From assembly GCA_034437755.1 (NCBI GenBank), contig DAOTTV010000005.1:3598-67597 (forward strand): a DNA stretch of 64,000 nucleotides, in the 5' to 3' direction. Of this stretch, positions 33,482-42,256 are shown in pieces (the stretch's first letter is position 1; each line of letters begins with the position of its first letter). A program made the translations under genes and the position numbers. Under the pieces are notes generated by a model. That model saw only the letters and a list, made by a program, of their open reading frames with translations. It searched no databases and was not told where the DNA came from. Source of the stretch: JAUZRW01 sp034437755. Its GTDB lineage: Bacteria > Chloroflexota > Anaerolineae > Aggregatilineales > Phototrophicaceae.

Positions 33482-35239
33482 ATGCAAAACCAAGTCATTT
33501 CACTCTTTGACATGACCCGTAACGTCCTCGGTGACGTGCCGACCCTGCGCTGTAGCAAGGCGACGCTGGTTCATATCTCGCACGTATTAGAAGATACCGT
33601 CCTCAAGAATGAGATCCCCGCGCTGATGTTCACGGGTTTTCAGGAATCCAGCCATTGGCGCAAGGAGACCGAACGCTATCGCAAACTCGCTGATGTTGCC
33701 CAGCAGGTCTGCATCTTCGCAGGCAAGCCCTTACCCCAAGCGGCGGCGGCGAGCGCAATTCAGGTCGAGCTAGCAGGTGACGATCCCTTGCGCCAAGAGT
33801 GGTTCGTCATCATCCTCGCGCGCGATTTCTCGGTGGTGTTATGTGGCAAAGATCGCGTGGTGCCCGTCGCAGAAGAGGCGTGGCGCGACTTCGAGACGAT
33901 TTTATCCTTCGAGCCAGAGGTCATCACGTCCGTGCTGGATGGATTAGAAGGCGTGTTGCGCTACTATCGTCCCGAGCTTGTCGGGCGTTTACAAGCCGCT
34001 CGCCGCCAGCACACGCCCTTACAGATGAACCCGCGCCTGATGACGCACGTCATCAACGAGATGCTAGGCTTTGAAGAAAAACTCAATCGCGAACTCCAGC
34101 GCGAGAACGAACAAACACACCTGCTCAACCGCGCCCTTCAGAAAGAGCGCGATTTCGTCAAAACCCTGCTCACATCCTCGCCCACTTACGTGGTGGCGAC
34201 CACCATCGACGGGCAGACGATCTTCATGAACTTGCAATTGATCCAGCTCTTGGCGATTGACCCGATTGATGAGATGCTCCTGACCAACTTCTGGGACGAT
34301 TATATTGTGGATAATGAGCAAGCCTGGATACGAGAGCGCCACGCTGACTTAGAGACCACGCAGGATGTGACCACCTTCAACGCGCGACTCAACACGCCGT
34401 CGGGATTCATCCCGATGGAGTGGCACAGCACCCTGATTCGCGATGAGCAAGATACGCCTAAGTTCATCATCTCCATCGGGCTAGATATCACGGAGCGTCT
34501 GCGTGCGCGTAAGGCGATCGAACAGGAAGCGCGGGTACGGGCTGAGCTTGAGAGCGAACGCGCCTTGCATCAGCTTCATCACCAGTTCATGACGACCATC
34601 TCGCACGAGTTCCGCACGCCACTGGCGATCATCCTCTCCTCTGCCGAGATGATCGACCGCTATAGCGATCGGCTGACCGCAGACCGGCGACAGTCACGGG
34701 TGATGAACATCAAGAAGCAGGTATATTTGCTGACGGAGATGATCGAAGATATGACGACGATTCTGCACATCAACAAAGGCAAAGAGAACTTCGAGCCGCA
34801 AGCAGTCGATCTACATAACATCATTCAGGGCATCGCGCATGATGTACAGATGATGAGCAATCACGATTTGCGCGTGGCATACGGCGAGATTAGCGGGAAA
34901 ATCCGCGCCGATGTGACGCTCATCACGCATATCTTGATGAACCTGCTTAGGAATGCCATCCGCTATAGCCCCGAAGATCAAGCGATCATCCTGCGCCTCG
35001 ATCGTACCGACACGATGCTGACCTTCATCGTGCAGGACTTCGGCGCGGGCATCCCCGAAGCCGATCACCCCTACTTGTACGAAGCCTTCTATCGCGGGGG
35101 CAACGCCGGCAATATCCCCGGTGCTGGGCTGGGGTTACGCATCGTGCGCGACGCTGTGCAGGCTTACGATGGCACGGTGAGCTTCAAGACGAGTGCTGAG
35201 GGCACGACCTTCACCGTCCGCCTGCCGCTTCCGTCCTGA
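33482..35239 (+). CDS. Sensor histidine kinase with DICT and PAS domains
   Basis: 585 residues, no membrane segment. N-terminal DICT-like sensory domain (about 1-195; LRCSKATLVHISHVLEDTV, FTGFQESSHWRKETERYRKLA), a short coiled linker, PAS (about 225-345; VATTIDGQTIFMNLQLIQLL, SIGLDITERLRARKA), HisKA with His in ISHEFRTPLAIILSS (about 374) and an HATPase domain (NLLRNAIRYSP, VQDFGAGIPE, GAGLGLRIVRDAV). The paired regulator is not adjacent; REC-containing genes lie at 0 and 43.6 kb. DICT assignment is less certain than the rest. Confidence 0.88.
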   Translation: MQNQVISLFDMTRNVLGDVPTLRCSKATLVHISHVLEDTVLKNEIPALMFTGFQESSHWRKETERYRKLADVAQQVCIFAGKPLPQAAAASAIQVELAGDDPLRQEWFVIILARDFSVVLCGKDRVVPVAEEAWRDFETILSFEPEVITSVLDGLEGVLRYYRPELVGRLQAARRQHTPLQMNPRLMTHVINEMLGFEEKLNRELQRENEQTHLLNRALQKERDFVKTLLTSSPTYVVATTIDGQTIFMNLQLIQLLAIDPIDEMLLTNFWDDYIVDNEQAWIRERHADLETTQDVTTFNARLNTPSGFIPMEWHSTLIRDEQDTPKFIISIGLDITERLRARKAIEQEARVRAELESERALHQLHHQFMTTISHEFRTPLAIILSSAEMIDRYSDRLTADRRQSRVMNIKKQVYLLTEMIEDMTTILHINKGKENFEPQAVDLHNIIQGIAHDVQMMSNHDLRVAYGEISGKIRADVTLITHILMNLLRNAIRYSPEDQAIILRLDRTDTMLTFIVQDFGAGIPEADHPYLYEAFYRGGNAGNIPGAGLGLRIVRDAVQAYDGTVSFKTSAEGTTFTVRLPLPS

Positions 35240-35314
35240 TGCGACGGCTCTTAGCCCCATCACCCGTCGCTTGATAGCTTCTGATAGCTATCACGTGACC
35301 TATCCAAACTGGAA

Positions 35315-35336
35315 TAGAACGCATTTTCAATAGAAC
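35315..35336 (+). promoter_or_regulatory. Direct TAGAAC repeats upstream of the LexA-type HTH gene
   Basis: TAGAAC at 35315-35320 and 35331-35336 (16-bp period). They precede an extended -10 TGCTATACT (35352-35360). The same hexamer is within the inverted repeat before the herA-like gene. Possible autoregulatory sites; inference. Confidence 0.3.
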
Positions 35337-35351
35337 TTATATGCTAAAATA

Positions 35352-35360
35352 TGCTATACT
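35352..35360 (+). promoter_or_regulatory. Extended -10 TGCTATACT
   Basis: TGn plus TATACT, 75 bp upstream of the LexA-type HTH start. No consensus -35. Confidence 0.35.
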
Positions 35361-35434
35361 ATAGATCGTTTGCATTTTGTAATACGGACTGTGGACGAAC
35401 GTGCGTTATATGCTGATGGAGCTAAGAAGGGACG

Positions 35435-35689
35435 ATGACAGCGATGAGCGATCAAGCGATTGAACGCGATGTGATGCAGATTTACGAATTCATACGGGAT
35501 TTCATTGATGAGAACGAATTCGCGCCATCTCTGCGCGATATTGCGAGCGGGTGCTATATGGCACAATCGACGGTGACGTATCGCCTCGCCAAACTAGAAG
35601 CTAAGGGCTGGATTGTGCGCGAGTTCGGCATTGCGCGGTCGATTCGTCTCGGTGAATATGCGCCGGATGCGCGTGCGCCGGCGGAGTGA
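35435..35689 (+). CDS. Solo LexA-type winged HTH protein
   Basis: 84 residues: the LexA N-terminal DNA-binding domain only. YEFIRDFIDENEFAPSLRDIASGCYMAQSTVTYRLAKLEAKGWIVREFGIARSIRL shows the PSxRDIA...S-VxxxLxxLExKGxIxR pattern. The S24 peptidase domain is absent and the chain ends in a short acidic tail, so it cannot self-cleave like LexA. Starts at 35435 or 35444. Probably a small transcription factor; targets unknown. Confidence 0.82.
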   Translation: MTAMSDQAIERDVMQIYEFIRDFIDENEFAPSLRDIASGCYMAQSTVTYRLAKLEAKGWIVREFGIARSIRLGEYAPDARAPAE

Positions 35690-35762
35690 GGCGCTGATGT
35701 GCCACGATGATGACCGGTGATGCGGGCGATGTATGCGCGACATCGCCCGCTTGTACGATTCC

Positions 35763-36140
35763 TCAGACGATGTCGGAGTCGTCGTCGTCCGTGTCGATGG
35801 GCACTTGACTCTTGCCTGCTGGCGGGTTTTGATCGTTCTTGCGCTTGTTGTCCGGCGTATCCAGCGGCTCGAACGCCAGCTGAAGCCCGCCGAAGCCGTT
35901 AGCGACGGTGTTATACAAGAACGCCATCGTGCCGAAGGTGATAGCACTATTCACCGCGCTCAGCACTAAGCCGATGGCTACGCGAATGAAAAAACCCAAG
36001 CCAAACGTGCTGAGCGGGACGCGCGCCACCACCAGCACAAACACCATGAAGATCACGAGATTCGTCAGCGCCAGAGCTAAGCCCAGCCAGAACCCCAACC
36101 GACCTGCGGAATAAAGACCAATACGACGCAGTGAGACCAT
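35763..36140 (-). CDS. Small two-TM membrane protein (DUF3566-like)
   Basis: 125 residues. Two hydrophobic segments (LGFWLGLALALTNLVIFMVFVLVV and FFIRVAIGLVLSAVNSAITFGTMAFLY), then YNTVANGFGGLQLAF, which resembles the YNxxAxxxGG end of DUF3566 proteins; a disordered acidic tail follows. ATG 36140 has AGGA six bases upstream, better than the track of residues back to 36167. It follows the cyclase pair on the same strand, 77 bp away. Confidence 0.75.
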   Translation of the reverse strand: MVSLRRIGLYSAGRLGFWLGLALALTNLVIFMVFVLVVARVPLSTFGLGFFIRVAIGLVLSAVNSAITFGTMAFLYNTVANGFGGLQLAFEPLDTPDNKRKNDQNPPAGKSQVPIDTDDDDSDIV

Positions 36141-36217
36141 ATATATCCTTTCCTGAACTATCCTCAACCCTTACTATATCGGATTTAGAGACGAATGCAA
36201 TCGTCCTGAGCGTATGT

Positions 36218-38038
36218 TTACTCGTCGTCATCATCCTGTGCCAGCAGGGCGAGTAGTTCATCATCGACAAAAATCGATGAGCTATTGGCTTTGCGCTTGA
36301 CGATGCGATAGCAGGTGATATGCGCGTAGGCTTTTGTCGGGCGGGCGAGATCGGTGATGCGTTCGCATTCGTATTGATCTTTGACCCATTCGTAGGTCTC
36401 GCCACTGATGACGATTTCGCCGGGGCCTGCTTGCTCTTGCAAGAACTTGCACACGTCGGTTGCCTCGCCCAAAGCGGAGAACTCGCGCCGCCCTTCGCTG
36501 CCGACGTTGCCGAGAACGGCCGGCCCGGTATGGATGCCGATGCCATAAAAGAGACGCTGGTCATCGCTCATGACTTCGTGCTGGGCATATAAATCCAGCA
36601 CCAGTTGCATCGCGGATTGTACCGCACGCACGGCATGATCGGGTTGTGGGTTCAGTTGTGTGTTCCATAAGCCCGTGACCGCATCGCCCATGTATTTATC
36701 GACCACGCCCTCGAACAAGCCGATCGCATCGCTGGCGAGGCTCAAATACTTGTTGATGACCGTCATCAGTTCTTCCGGCGCGAGATTCTCGCTGAAGGTC
36801 GTGAAGCCGCGCACATCCGCGAACAGAGCCGTCACCTCGCGCTCTTCAATCTGCATGTTGCTGATGTCGCCAATATCGCCGGAGAGATAGAGCCGCGCCG
36901 CCATAATCTGCGACTCGCTCTTCTTCTGTTCGGTCATGTCGTCGATGACCATCGCCACGCCCTGCATGTTGCCGTCGTCGCCGCGCAGGGCGCTAGCAAT
37001 CAGCGACCACGAGCGTTCGCGCCCGTCGATGACCACATCAAAATCGGCGATCTGGAGTTTGCCGGCGGCGCGTACCTCGTCGATGGCGCGTGTCAGTGGC
37101 GCGGGCACCTCCGTCAGAACGTCCGTCAGTTGTAGATTGACCATATCGCCATCGTATTGCAGGATGTCGTGCGCGGCGGCATTGGCGATCAAAATCGTAT
37201 CGTTCTGGTCGATGGTAATCACGCCGCTGGTGATCGACTTGAACAGGTTATCCATGCGATCGCGCAACTTGGCGATCTCGTCCAGTCGCATCCGCGCCGC
37301 CTCGAACAGGCGCGCATTCTCAATCGCCACCGCCGCTTGATTGGCAAAGGCCGTCAGCACTTTTAGCTCGCTCTGTTTGAACAAGCCCGCCATGAAGCGA
37401 TTATCACAATAGACCACGCCCACCACTTCGTCGCGCACTTTCAAGGGGACGGCGAGAATACTACGAAGCGCGAAGCTGACGATGCTCTCTTTGCTCTCGT
37501 AGCGTTCGTCCATGCTGGCGTTATCGGTCAAGACCGGATCGCCACTATCCGCGACATTGTTGACGATCGTCGTGCTGATGATCTTGCCGTTGCCGTCGCC
37601 GCCTTCTAACGATGATTCGTCCATCCCACGCGCGACTTTGAACTCTAGCTCGCCCGTGTCTTTGTTCTTCAGCACGATGTACCCGCGCTCCGCGCCCGTT
37701 AAAGCGATCACCGTATCCATCACCTGATTCAAGACTTCGTCGGTCTGCTGGGCGGAGTTGATGAGCGCGGTGGTCTCTGCCAGCGCTCGCAGAGAGCGCA
37801 ATTCCTGCCGGCCATCGACGATCGTCTTGGTCAGCGCGTCTACCGTCTTACGCAGGGTTCGCACGCCGTCCATCGCGCCCGAGGGCAAGTTCACGCCGCG
37901 TTGCCGGAGCATGTCGCGCTGTTGGCGCAACAAGCCCAGCACGTCGTTCAGGCGTTTGCCTGTCTCGCGCAGGGTGACGCTGATCGGGTCTTGATCGGGT
38001 TGCTGAGCATTACCGTTGGCATTTCGTTCGTCAGGCAT
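36218..38038 (-). CDS. GAF-PAS-class III nucleotide cyclase, metal-site half (C1-like)
   Basis: 606 residues: charged N-terminal helix with LRQRGVNLPSG, GAF (about 85-245), PAS (about 270-385), class III cyclase (about 398-570). Both metal-binding Asps are present, D408 (FADVRGFT) and D452 (KYMGDA), exactly 44 residues apart as in Rv1625c; purine-site Lys448 is also kept. The transition-state pair is lost: the Asn position is Asp528 and the Arg position Phe532 in GEATDVCKFLQ. A homodimer should therefore be poorly active. The upstream gene encodes the reciprocal half. Start taken at 38038 (GAGG upstream; 8-bp overlap with the upstream stop); ATG 38056 is an alternative. Confidence 0.9.
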   Translation of the reverse strand: MPDERNANGNAQQPDQDPISVTLRETGKRLNDVLGLLRQQRDMLRQRGVNLPSGAMDGVRTLRKTVDALTKTIVDGRQELRSLRALAETTALINSAQQTDEVLNQVMDTVIALTGAERGYIVLKNKDTGELEFKVARGMDESSLEGGDGNGKIISTTIVNNVADSGDPVLTDNASMDERYESKESIVSFALRSILAVPLKVRDEVVGVVYCDNRFMAGLFKQSELKVLTAFANQAAVAIENARLFEAARMRLDEIAKLRDRMDNLFKSITSGVITIDQNDTILIANAAAHDILQYDGDMVNLQLTDVLTEVPAPLTRAIDEVRAAGKLQIADFDVVIDGRERSWSLIASALRGDDGNMQGVAMVIDDMTEQKKSESQIMAARLYLSGDIGDISNMQIEEREVTALFADVRGFTTFSENLAPEELMTVINKYLSLASDAIGLFEGVVDKYMGDAVTGLWNTQLNPQPDHAVRAVQSAMQLVLDLYAQHEVMSDDQRLFYGIGIHTGPAVLGNVGSEGRREFSALGEATDVCKFLQEQAGPGEIVISGETYEWVKDQYECERITDLARPTKAYAHITCYRIVKRKANSSSIFVDDELLALLAQDDDDE

Positions 38039-39794
38039 GTTGTCTGAATACCTCATAGATACGGGTCTTTTGCTGTCGCCCCTTCACCTGTATAGGATCG
38101 CGTTCTCGGAAGCGGTAGGGCAAGGCGCTGGTGCTGTGGGCTTCGATGTGGTCGCGGGTCGCTTGGCTGATGATGATTTGCCCGCGGGTGGCGGTCTCTT
38201 CCAAGCGTTTCGAGAGATTGATCGTATCGCCAATCGCGGTGAAGTCGCGGCGGTTCAAACTGCCGACATTGCCGAGTGTTGCCTCGCCGGTGTGCAAGCC
38301 CACACGATAGAAATGCGGCTCCGGCGCGATACCCAGTTCTTCGTATAAAGCCACGAAGCGATCGCGCATCAACAGCGCACACTCCAGCGCGAGGCGGGCG
38401 TGGTCGTCCTGCGGGCTTAATTGCGTGTTCCATAGCGCCATCACCTCTGTGCCCATGTATTTATCGACCACACCCTGTGCCTCGTGGACGCAGGCTGTCG
38501 CCACGCGGAAGAATGTGTTGAGCGTGTCCATAATCTCGGACGGGCGCACGTCCTTCATCGTGGCGAGTGGGCGTACTTCGGCAAAGACGCAGGTCACTTC
38601 GCGCTTGACCCCGCCCAGCGCCAATTGGCTAATCTCGTGAATTTGATCGACCATTTCTGGCGGCAGGTAGGTTTTCATCACGCGCAATTGGTTATCGCGC
38701 TCGCGCTTCTCGGTGATGTCATCCAGCACCATCGCCACGCCGCTGATGTCATTGTTAGAATCGCGCAGGGGCGACAGCTTGAGCGAGATCGCCACACGCT
38801 CGCCTTTGGTATTGGCGATGTCGGCTTCGATCAGTTCAAATTCATCTTGCTCGCGGATTTTCGTCAGGCTATCGTGTAAATCCGCCGTGATGCGCGGTAA
38901 GACAGTTTGCAGGGGCTTCTCTAGCACGTCGTCGGCGTCGATTTCAAGAATTTCTTCGGCGGCGCGGTTGAAGGTCGAGATGTTATCGACGGCATCGGCG
39001 GCAATTAGCCCACTCCCGATCGACGCGAGAACATCGTCCATCAAGTCCTTCACCTGTGTGATCTCGGTCAAGGTCTGGCGAATATCGGCGAAGAGTTGCG
39101 CGTTAGCGATGGCGACCGCCGCCGTATTGGCGAATGCCATCAGCGTGTTCAGCTCGCGCTCGGTGAAGATACCCGCTTGCAAGCGATTATCGACGTAGAC
39201 CGCGCCCATCGCATCCCCTTTATACACCAGTGGCACGCACAGCACCGAGCGCAGGGCGAAGTCCGCGACGGTCTCGCTCCCCTGTAGACGCTGGTCTTTG
39301 TAGGCGTTATCGGCCAGTAGCGGCTGTTGTTTGCTGACGACTTCTTGCACGATCGTCCGACTGATTTGTGGGTGCTTGCTGGCGTGGGCAGCCGTCGGCG
39401 TATTATCGCGGCTCACGCGAAAGTCGAGCGCGTCGGTCGCGTCATCAACCAGAATAATATATCCCCGTTCGGCACGGGTGAGCGCGATCACGATGTCCAT
39501 CGCCTCCTCTAATACCACATCGACATCGAGCGTGGTGTTCACATTAGCCGACATCGTCGCTAGCGCCCGCAATTGACCGAGTTCGGTCTGTTCTTCGACC
39601 AGCGTCGCTTCTAATTTGGTGACATCCGCGCGCACTTGCTTCAACGTTTGCAAAACCATCGGCGGCAGGTTCATCCCCCGTTGCTTCAGGATTTTCTTCT
39701 GATTTTCGAGCGATTTGGTGACCTGCTCGACTTTGGACTTTGCCTGACGCAATTCCTGTATGGCATTGGGCACTTGTGGTTGATCGGCATCCAT
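38031..39794 (-). CDS. GAF-PAS-class III nucleotide cyclase, transition-state half (C2-like)
   Basis: 587 residues with the same domain order as the downstream gene: coiled N-terminus with LKQRGMNLPP, GAF (about 85-235), PAS (about 260-375) and cyclase (about 390-575). Transition-state Asn526 and Arg530 are intact in GDTINLSKRLEE, and the purine-site pair is Lys445 and Thr519 (Lys/Thr is found in bacterial adenylyl cyclases). The metal site is broken: first Asp is Glu406 (FAEVRP), second is Thr449 (KYMGTE). It matches the mammalian C2 role. It overlaps the next gene, implying coupled translation. Product likely cAMP, by inference. Confidence 0.9.
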   Translation of the reverse strand: MDADQPQVPNAIQELRQAKSKVEQVTKSLENQKKILKQRGMNLPPMVLQTLKQVRADVTKLEATLVEEQTELGQLRALATMSANVNTTLDVDVVLEEAMDIVIALTRAERGYIILVDDATDALDFRVSRDNTPTAAHASKHPQISRTIVQEVVSKQQPLLADNAYKDQRLQGSETVADFALRSVLCVPLVYKGDAMGAVYVDNRLQAGIFTERELNTLMAFANTAAVAIANAQLFADIRQTLTEITQVKDLMDDVLASIGSGLIAADAVDNISTFNRAAEEILEIDADDVLEKPLQTVLPRITADLHDSLTKIREQDEFELIEADIANTKGERVAISLKLSPLRDSNNDISGVAMVLDDITEKRERDNQLRVMKTYLPPEMVDQIHEISQLALGGVKREVTCVFAEVRPLATMKDVRPSEIMDTLNTFFRVATACVHEAQGVVDKYMGTEVMALWNTQLSPQDDHARLALECALLMRDRFVALYEELGIAPEPHFYRVGLHTGEATLGNVGSLNRRDFTAIGDTINLSKRLEETATRGQIIISQATRDHIEAHSTSALPYRFRERDPIQVKGRQQKTRIYEVFRQHA

Positions 39795-39907
39795 ACCGTC
39801 TGTTACTCCGGGACGTTTTGTCTATGTTGTCTTATTATACACAGGCTCTAGCGAATCGCGCAAAAATGATGACCCGTCATGCGCCCCTCATTTGTCGCTG
39901 ATTCATG

Positions 39908-40072
39908 GTAACTACTCAGGGGCGTTGCCCCCGAACCCCCACAAAGGACGATCATCCTTTGAACCTGTACCCGCCGAACGCTTTGCGGTCGGCAAAGCTG
40001 GGGTGCAAGGGAGACATCCCCTGCTGGGGCGTGGGATGAAAGCCCACAGGAAGACTCTACCTGAGTAGTTAC
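39908..40072 (+). mobile_element. Type-A MITE-like element, copy A3 (165 bp)
   Basis: Termini GTAACTACTCAGG and CCTGAGTAGTTAC (13-bp perfect inverted repeat). Flanked by GATTCATG (39900-39907) and GACTCATG (40073-40080), an 8-bp target duplication with one mismatch. No coding capacity. The rest of the 39795-40185 gap shows nothing recognisable. Confidence 0.93.
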
Positions 40073-40185
40073 GACTCATGCGCGAGATGACCGTGATGTA
40101 TGCCTGAGTATACCACGCCTGCATTGCAATCTTGATTACAGACAGGCACAAGCGCGTTGTTTTTTGGTTTGTTTTGGGCGGCGCA

Positions 40186-40956
40186 TCACGATGACTCATC
40201 CAAGCGGATATTCCACGCGCTGAGAGTCGCCATGAATTGATGCGCGGTCAAATCCAGATGAATGGGAGTCAGGCTGGCGAAGTGATTGTTAACCGCCCAC
40301 AGATCGGTGCCCACGTCGTCGAGGTGGCCGGTGGGTGGCTCGCCGACGATACGCACGACATCTTCATTGATCTCTAACTCATCGCGATAAATCCGCACGC
40401 CCTGCCGCGTCAGGCGCAAATCTTTGACCGTGCCGTCGGGGATGTTCAAATTCAGAATCGTGAACTCTGGCAGGGGATTGGCGAGCAGGTGGCGCACGAC
40501 CTGCACCGTCACGCGGGCGGCTTCGGCATAATCATCGACGTGGTTAGCATCGGGGTTCGAGAGCGAGATCGCCAGCGCCGGCACGCCGTGGATGCTAGCT
40601 TCTAAAGCGGCAGAAATCGTGCCACTGTAGGTGATGTCCTGCCCCATATTCTCACCGCGATTGATACCCGACACGACCAGACGCGGCGGCCAGTGGCGCA
40701 GGCCCATCGCCGCCAGCGCGATACAATCCGCCGGCGAGCCATCGACCGCCAGCGCGTCGATCTCATCGCCGATGGTCGTCTGCGCGACCGGAATATCCTG
40801 AAACAGCGTTTTCTTGTGCCCGCTGGCGCTCTGGTTGCGGGCGGGGGCGGCGACCTGTACCGTGCCGAATTGGTGCATGGCTTGTGCTAATGCGAGGATG
40901 CCGGGCGCGTTCACACCGTCATCATTGGTGACTAGTATCTTCGTCAAATTATCCAT
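40186..40956 (-). CDS. surE: 5'/3'-nucleotidase SurE
   Basis: 256 residues, normal for SurE. Hydrolyses nucleoside 5'- and 3'-monophosphates and short polyphosphates. Metal-binding DD in VTNDDGVNAPG (about 9-19), APARNQSASGHKK (about 37-49), DGSPADC and VSGINRGENMGQDITYSGT (about 94-112) are all intact. Monocistronic by spacing. Confidence 0.95.
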   Translation of the reverse strand: MDNLTKILVTNDDGVNAPGILALAQAMHQFGTVQVAAPARNQSASGHKKTLFQDIPVAQTTIGDEIDALAVDGSPADCIALAAMGLRHWPPRLVVSGINRGENMGQDITYSGTISAALEASIHGVPALAISLSNPDANHVDDYAEAARVTVQVVRHLLANPLPEFTILNLNIPDGTVKDLRLTRQGVRIYRDELEINEDVVRIVGEPPTGHLDDVGTDLWAVNNHFASLTPIHLDLTAHQFMATLSAWNIRLDESS

Positions 40957-41263
40957 CCTTGTGAGCTAAGTGCTAGGTGAAAATATCCATTCTTAACATA
41001 ATTGAGGATATGTCCAGACCGGTTTTATGCTACCATGATTCATAAACAGCCATGAATTAATATTCTTTCTGTGGCAATAATCGCGCTTTAACAGCGTGCT
41101 GAATATCTGCACACCCCCTTATGCCACCTTTAAAGAGACTATTACCTAATCTACCCATTGTCACCAATATCATGCTGATGATCGTTGGTTATAATAGACC
41201 TAGTTACCTTACAGGATTTCCCTGAGACTGAAAATCGGTAACAACGGAAGCGAGGACAATACC
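40957..41263. other. Divergent intergenic region
   Basis: 307 bp between surE (minus) and the ParB-like gene (plus), AT-richer than the surroundings. TATAAT at 41190-41195 is a plausible -10 for the ParB-like gene, but I find no -35 at normal spacing. No RNA element recognised. Confidence 0.5.
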
Positions 41264-42247
41264 ATGGCTGAAGATCGTAACTTTCAGAGCAATTACATCG
41301 AAGGCGTGACCAAGTTCCAGAATTTGCGCACCCGTGCCTTCATCCAAGAGATGCTGAGCCTGCTTCGTGGTAAATCAACCGAATTATTGAGCTTCGACGA
41401 TGTACGCGCCCGTTTGCGCCTGCGCGAAGAGAGCTATAAAGGCTTGCACGACATCCCACTCGAGCGCATCGTGGGTAGTGTCGGGCGCTATCGTGAGTTT
41501 ACGAACACGTTTTTGCCGCGCAATAACGAAACCCGCGAGCGTTGGGGGCGCGTCTATGCCAAGATGAATAGCATGGAAGGCGTGCCACCGATCGATGTTT
41601 ATCAGGTCGGTGATGTGTACTTCGTGCGCGATGGCAATCACCGCGTCTCGGTCGCGCGCCAAATTGGTGCGAAGACGATACAGGCGCATGTGACCGAACT
41701 GCCGACGACCGTCGAGCTTGATCCCGGCACTACTTTGGAGGATCTGGACAAAGCGGCGAGCTATATCGCCTTTTTAGACGAGACCGAACTGCGGCTGACG
41801 CGCCCCCATCATCAGAGCATCCAACTCTCTAACCCATCAGCCTATGCCGAACTGCTGGGGCACATCTACTTACACGGGCAAGTGATGGAGCAAATGCGCG
41901 GCGAACCCGTGAAAATGTCGGAAGCCGCCGCCGATTGGTACGACAACATCTATCGTCCGGCAGTGACGCTGATCCGCAAGCATAACGTGCTCGAACGGGC
42001 GGGCGAAGACGACCACACCGAAGCCGATTTGTACATCTGGATGATCGATCACCTGCGCGACATCCGCCGCCGCTATACTCATGCGGACGACGAGCGCCGT
42101 AAGTTCAGTCATGCGCTGGTCGATTATCTGTCGGAGAAGAAGATTGCAATCCCGCGTGAATTGCTGGATGAAGATGATGAGACCGTCTTGCTCTCGCGCT
42201 CGCAGGTGATGCAACAAATCCGCCGCGAGAACAACAGCCAGTCGTAG
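41264..42247 (+). CDS. ParB/Srx-fold domain protein (DUF4032-like region)
   Basis: 327 residues. The ParB-like motif is DVYFVRDGNHRVSVARQIGAKTIQAHV (about 122-148), in which GNHR corresponds to the ParB GxRR/GHHR phosphate-binding box. It follows an N-terminal helical region (RTRAFIQEMLSLLRGKS) and is followed by a long helical C-terminus (about 180-327). It lacks the ParB HTH, so chromosome partitioning is unlikely. A very similar phrase occurs in actinobacterial DUF4032 proteins. GAGG precedes the start. Confidence 0.75.
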   Translation: MAEDRNFQSNYIEGVTKFQNLRTRAFIQEMLSLLRGKSTELLSFDDVRARLRLREESYKGLHDIPLERIVGSVGRYREFTNTFLPRNNETRERWGRVYAKMNSMEGVPPIDVYQVGDVYFVRDGNHRVSVARQIGAKTIQAHVTELPTTVELDPGTTLEDLDKAASYIAFLDETELRLTRPHHQSIQLSNPSAYAELLGHIYLHGQVMEQMRGEPVKMSEAAADWYDNIYRPAVTLIRKHNVLERAGEDDHTEADLYIWMIDHLRDIRRRYTHADDERRKFSHALVDYLSEKKIAIPRELLDEDDETVLLSRSQVMQQIRRENNSQS

Positions 42248-42256
42248 ACCCCGAAG

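Noticed and set aside
36218..38038. Sequencing error as the cause of the lost Asn/Arg in the cyclase
   Set aside because: The frame is intact, surrounding residues match the paralogue, and the reciprocal losses in the partner make random error unlikely.
41264..42247. ParB-like protein as part of a partition locus or origin
   Set aside because: No parA, no parS-type sites seen, and the DNA-binding HTH of ParB is missing.
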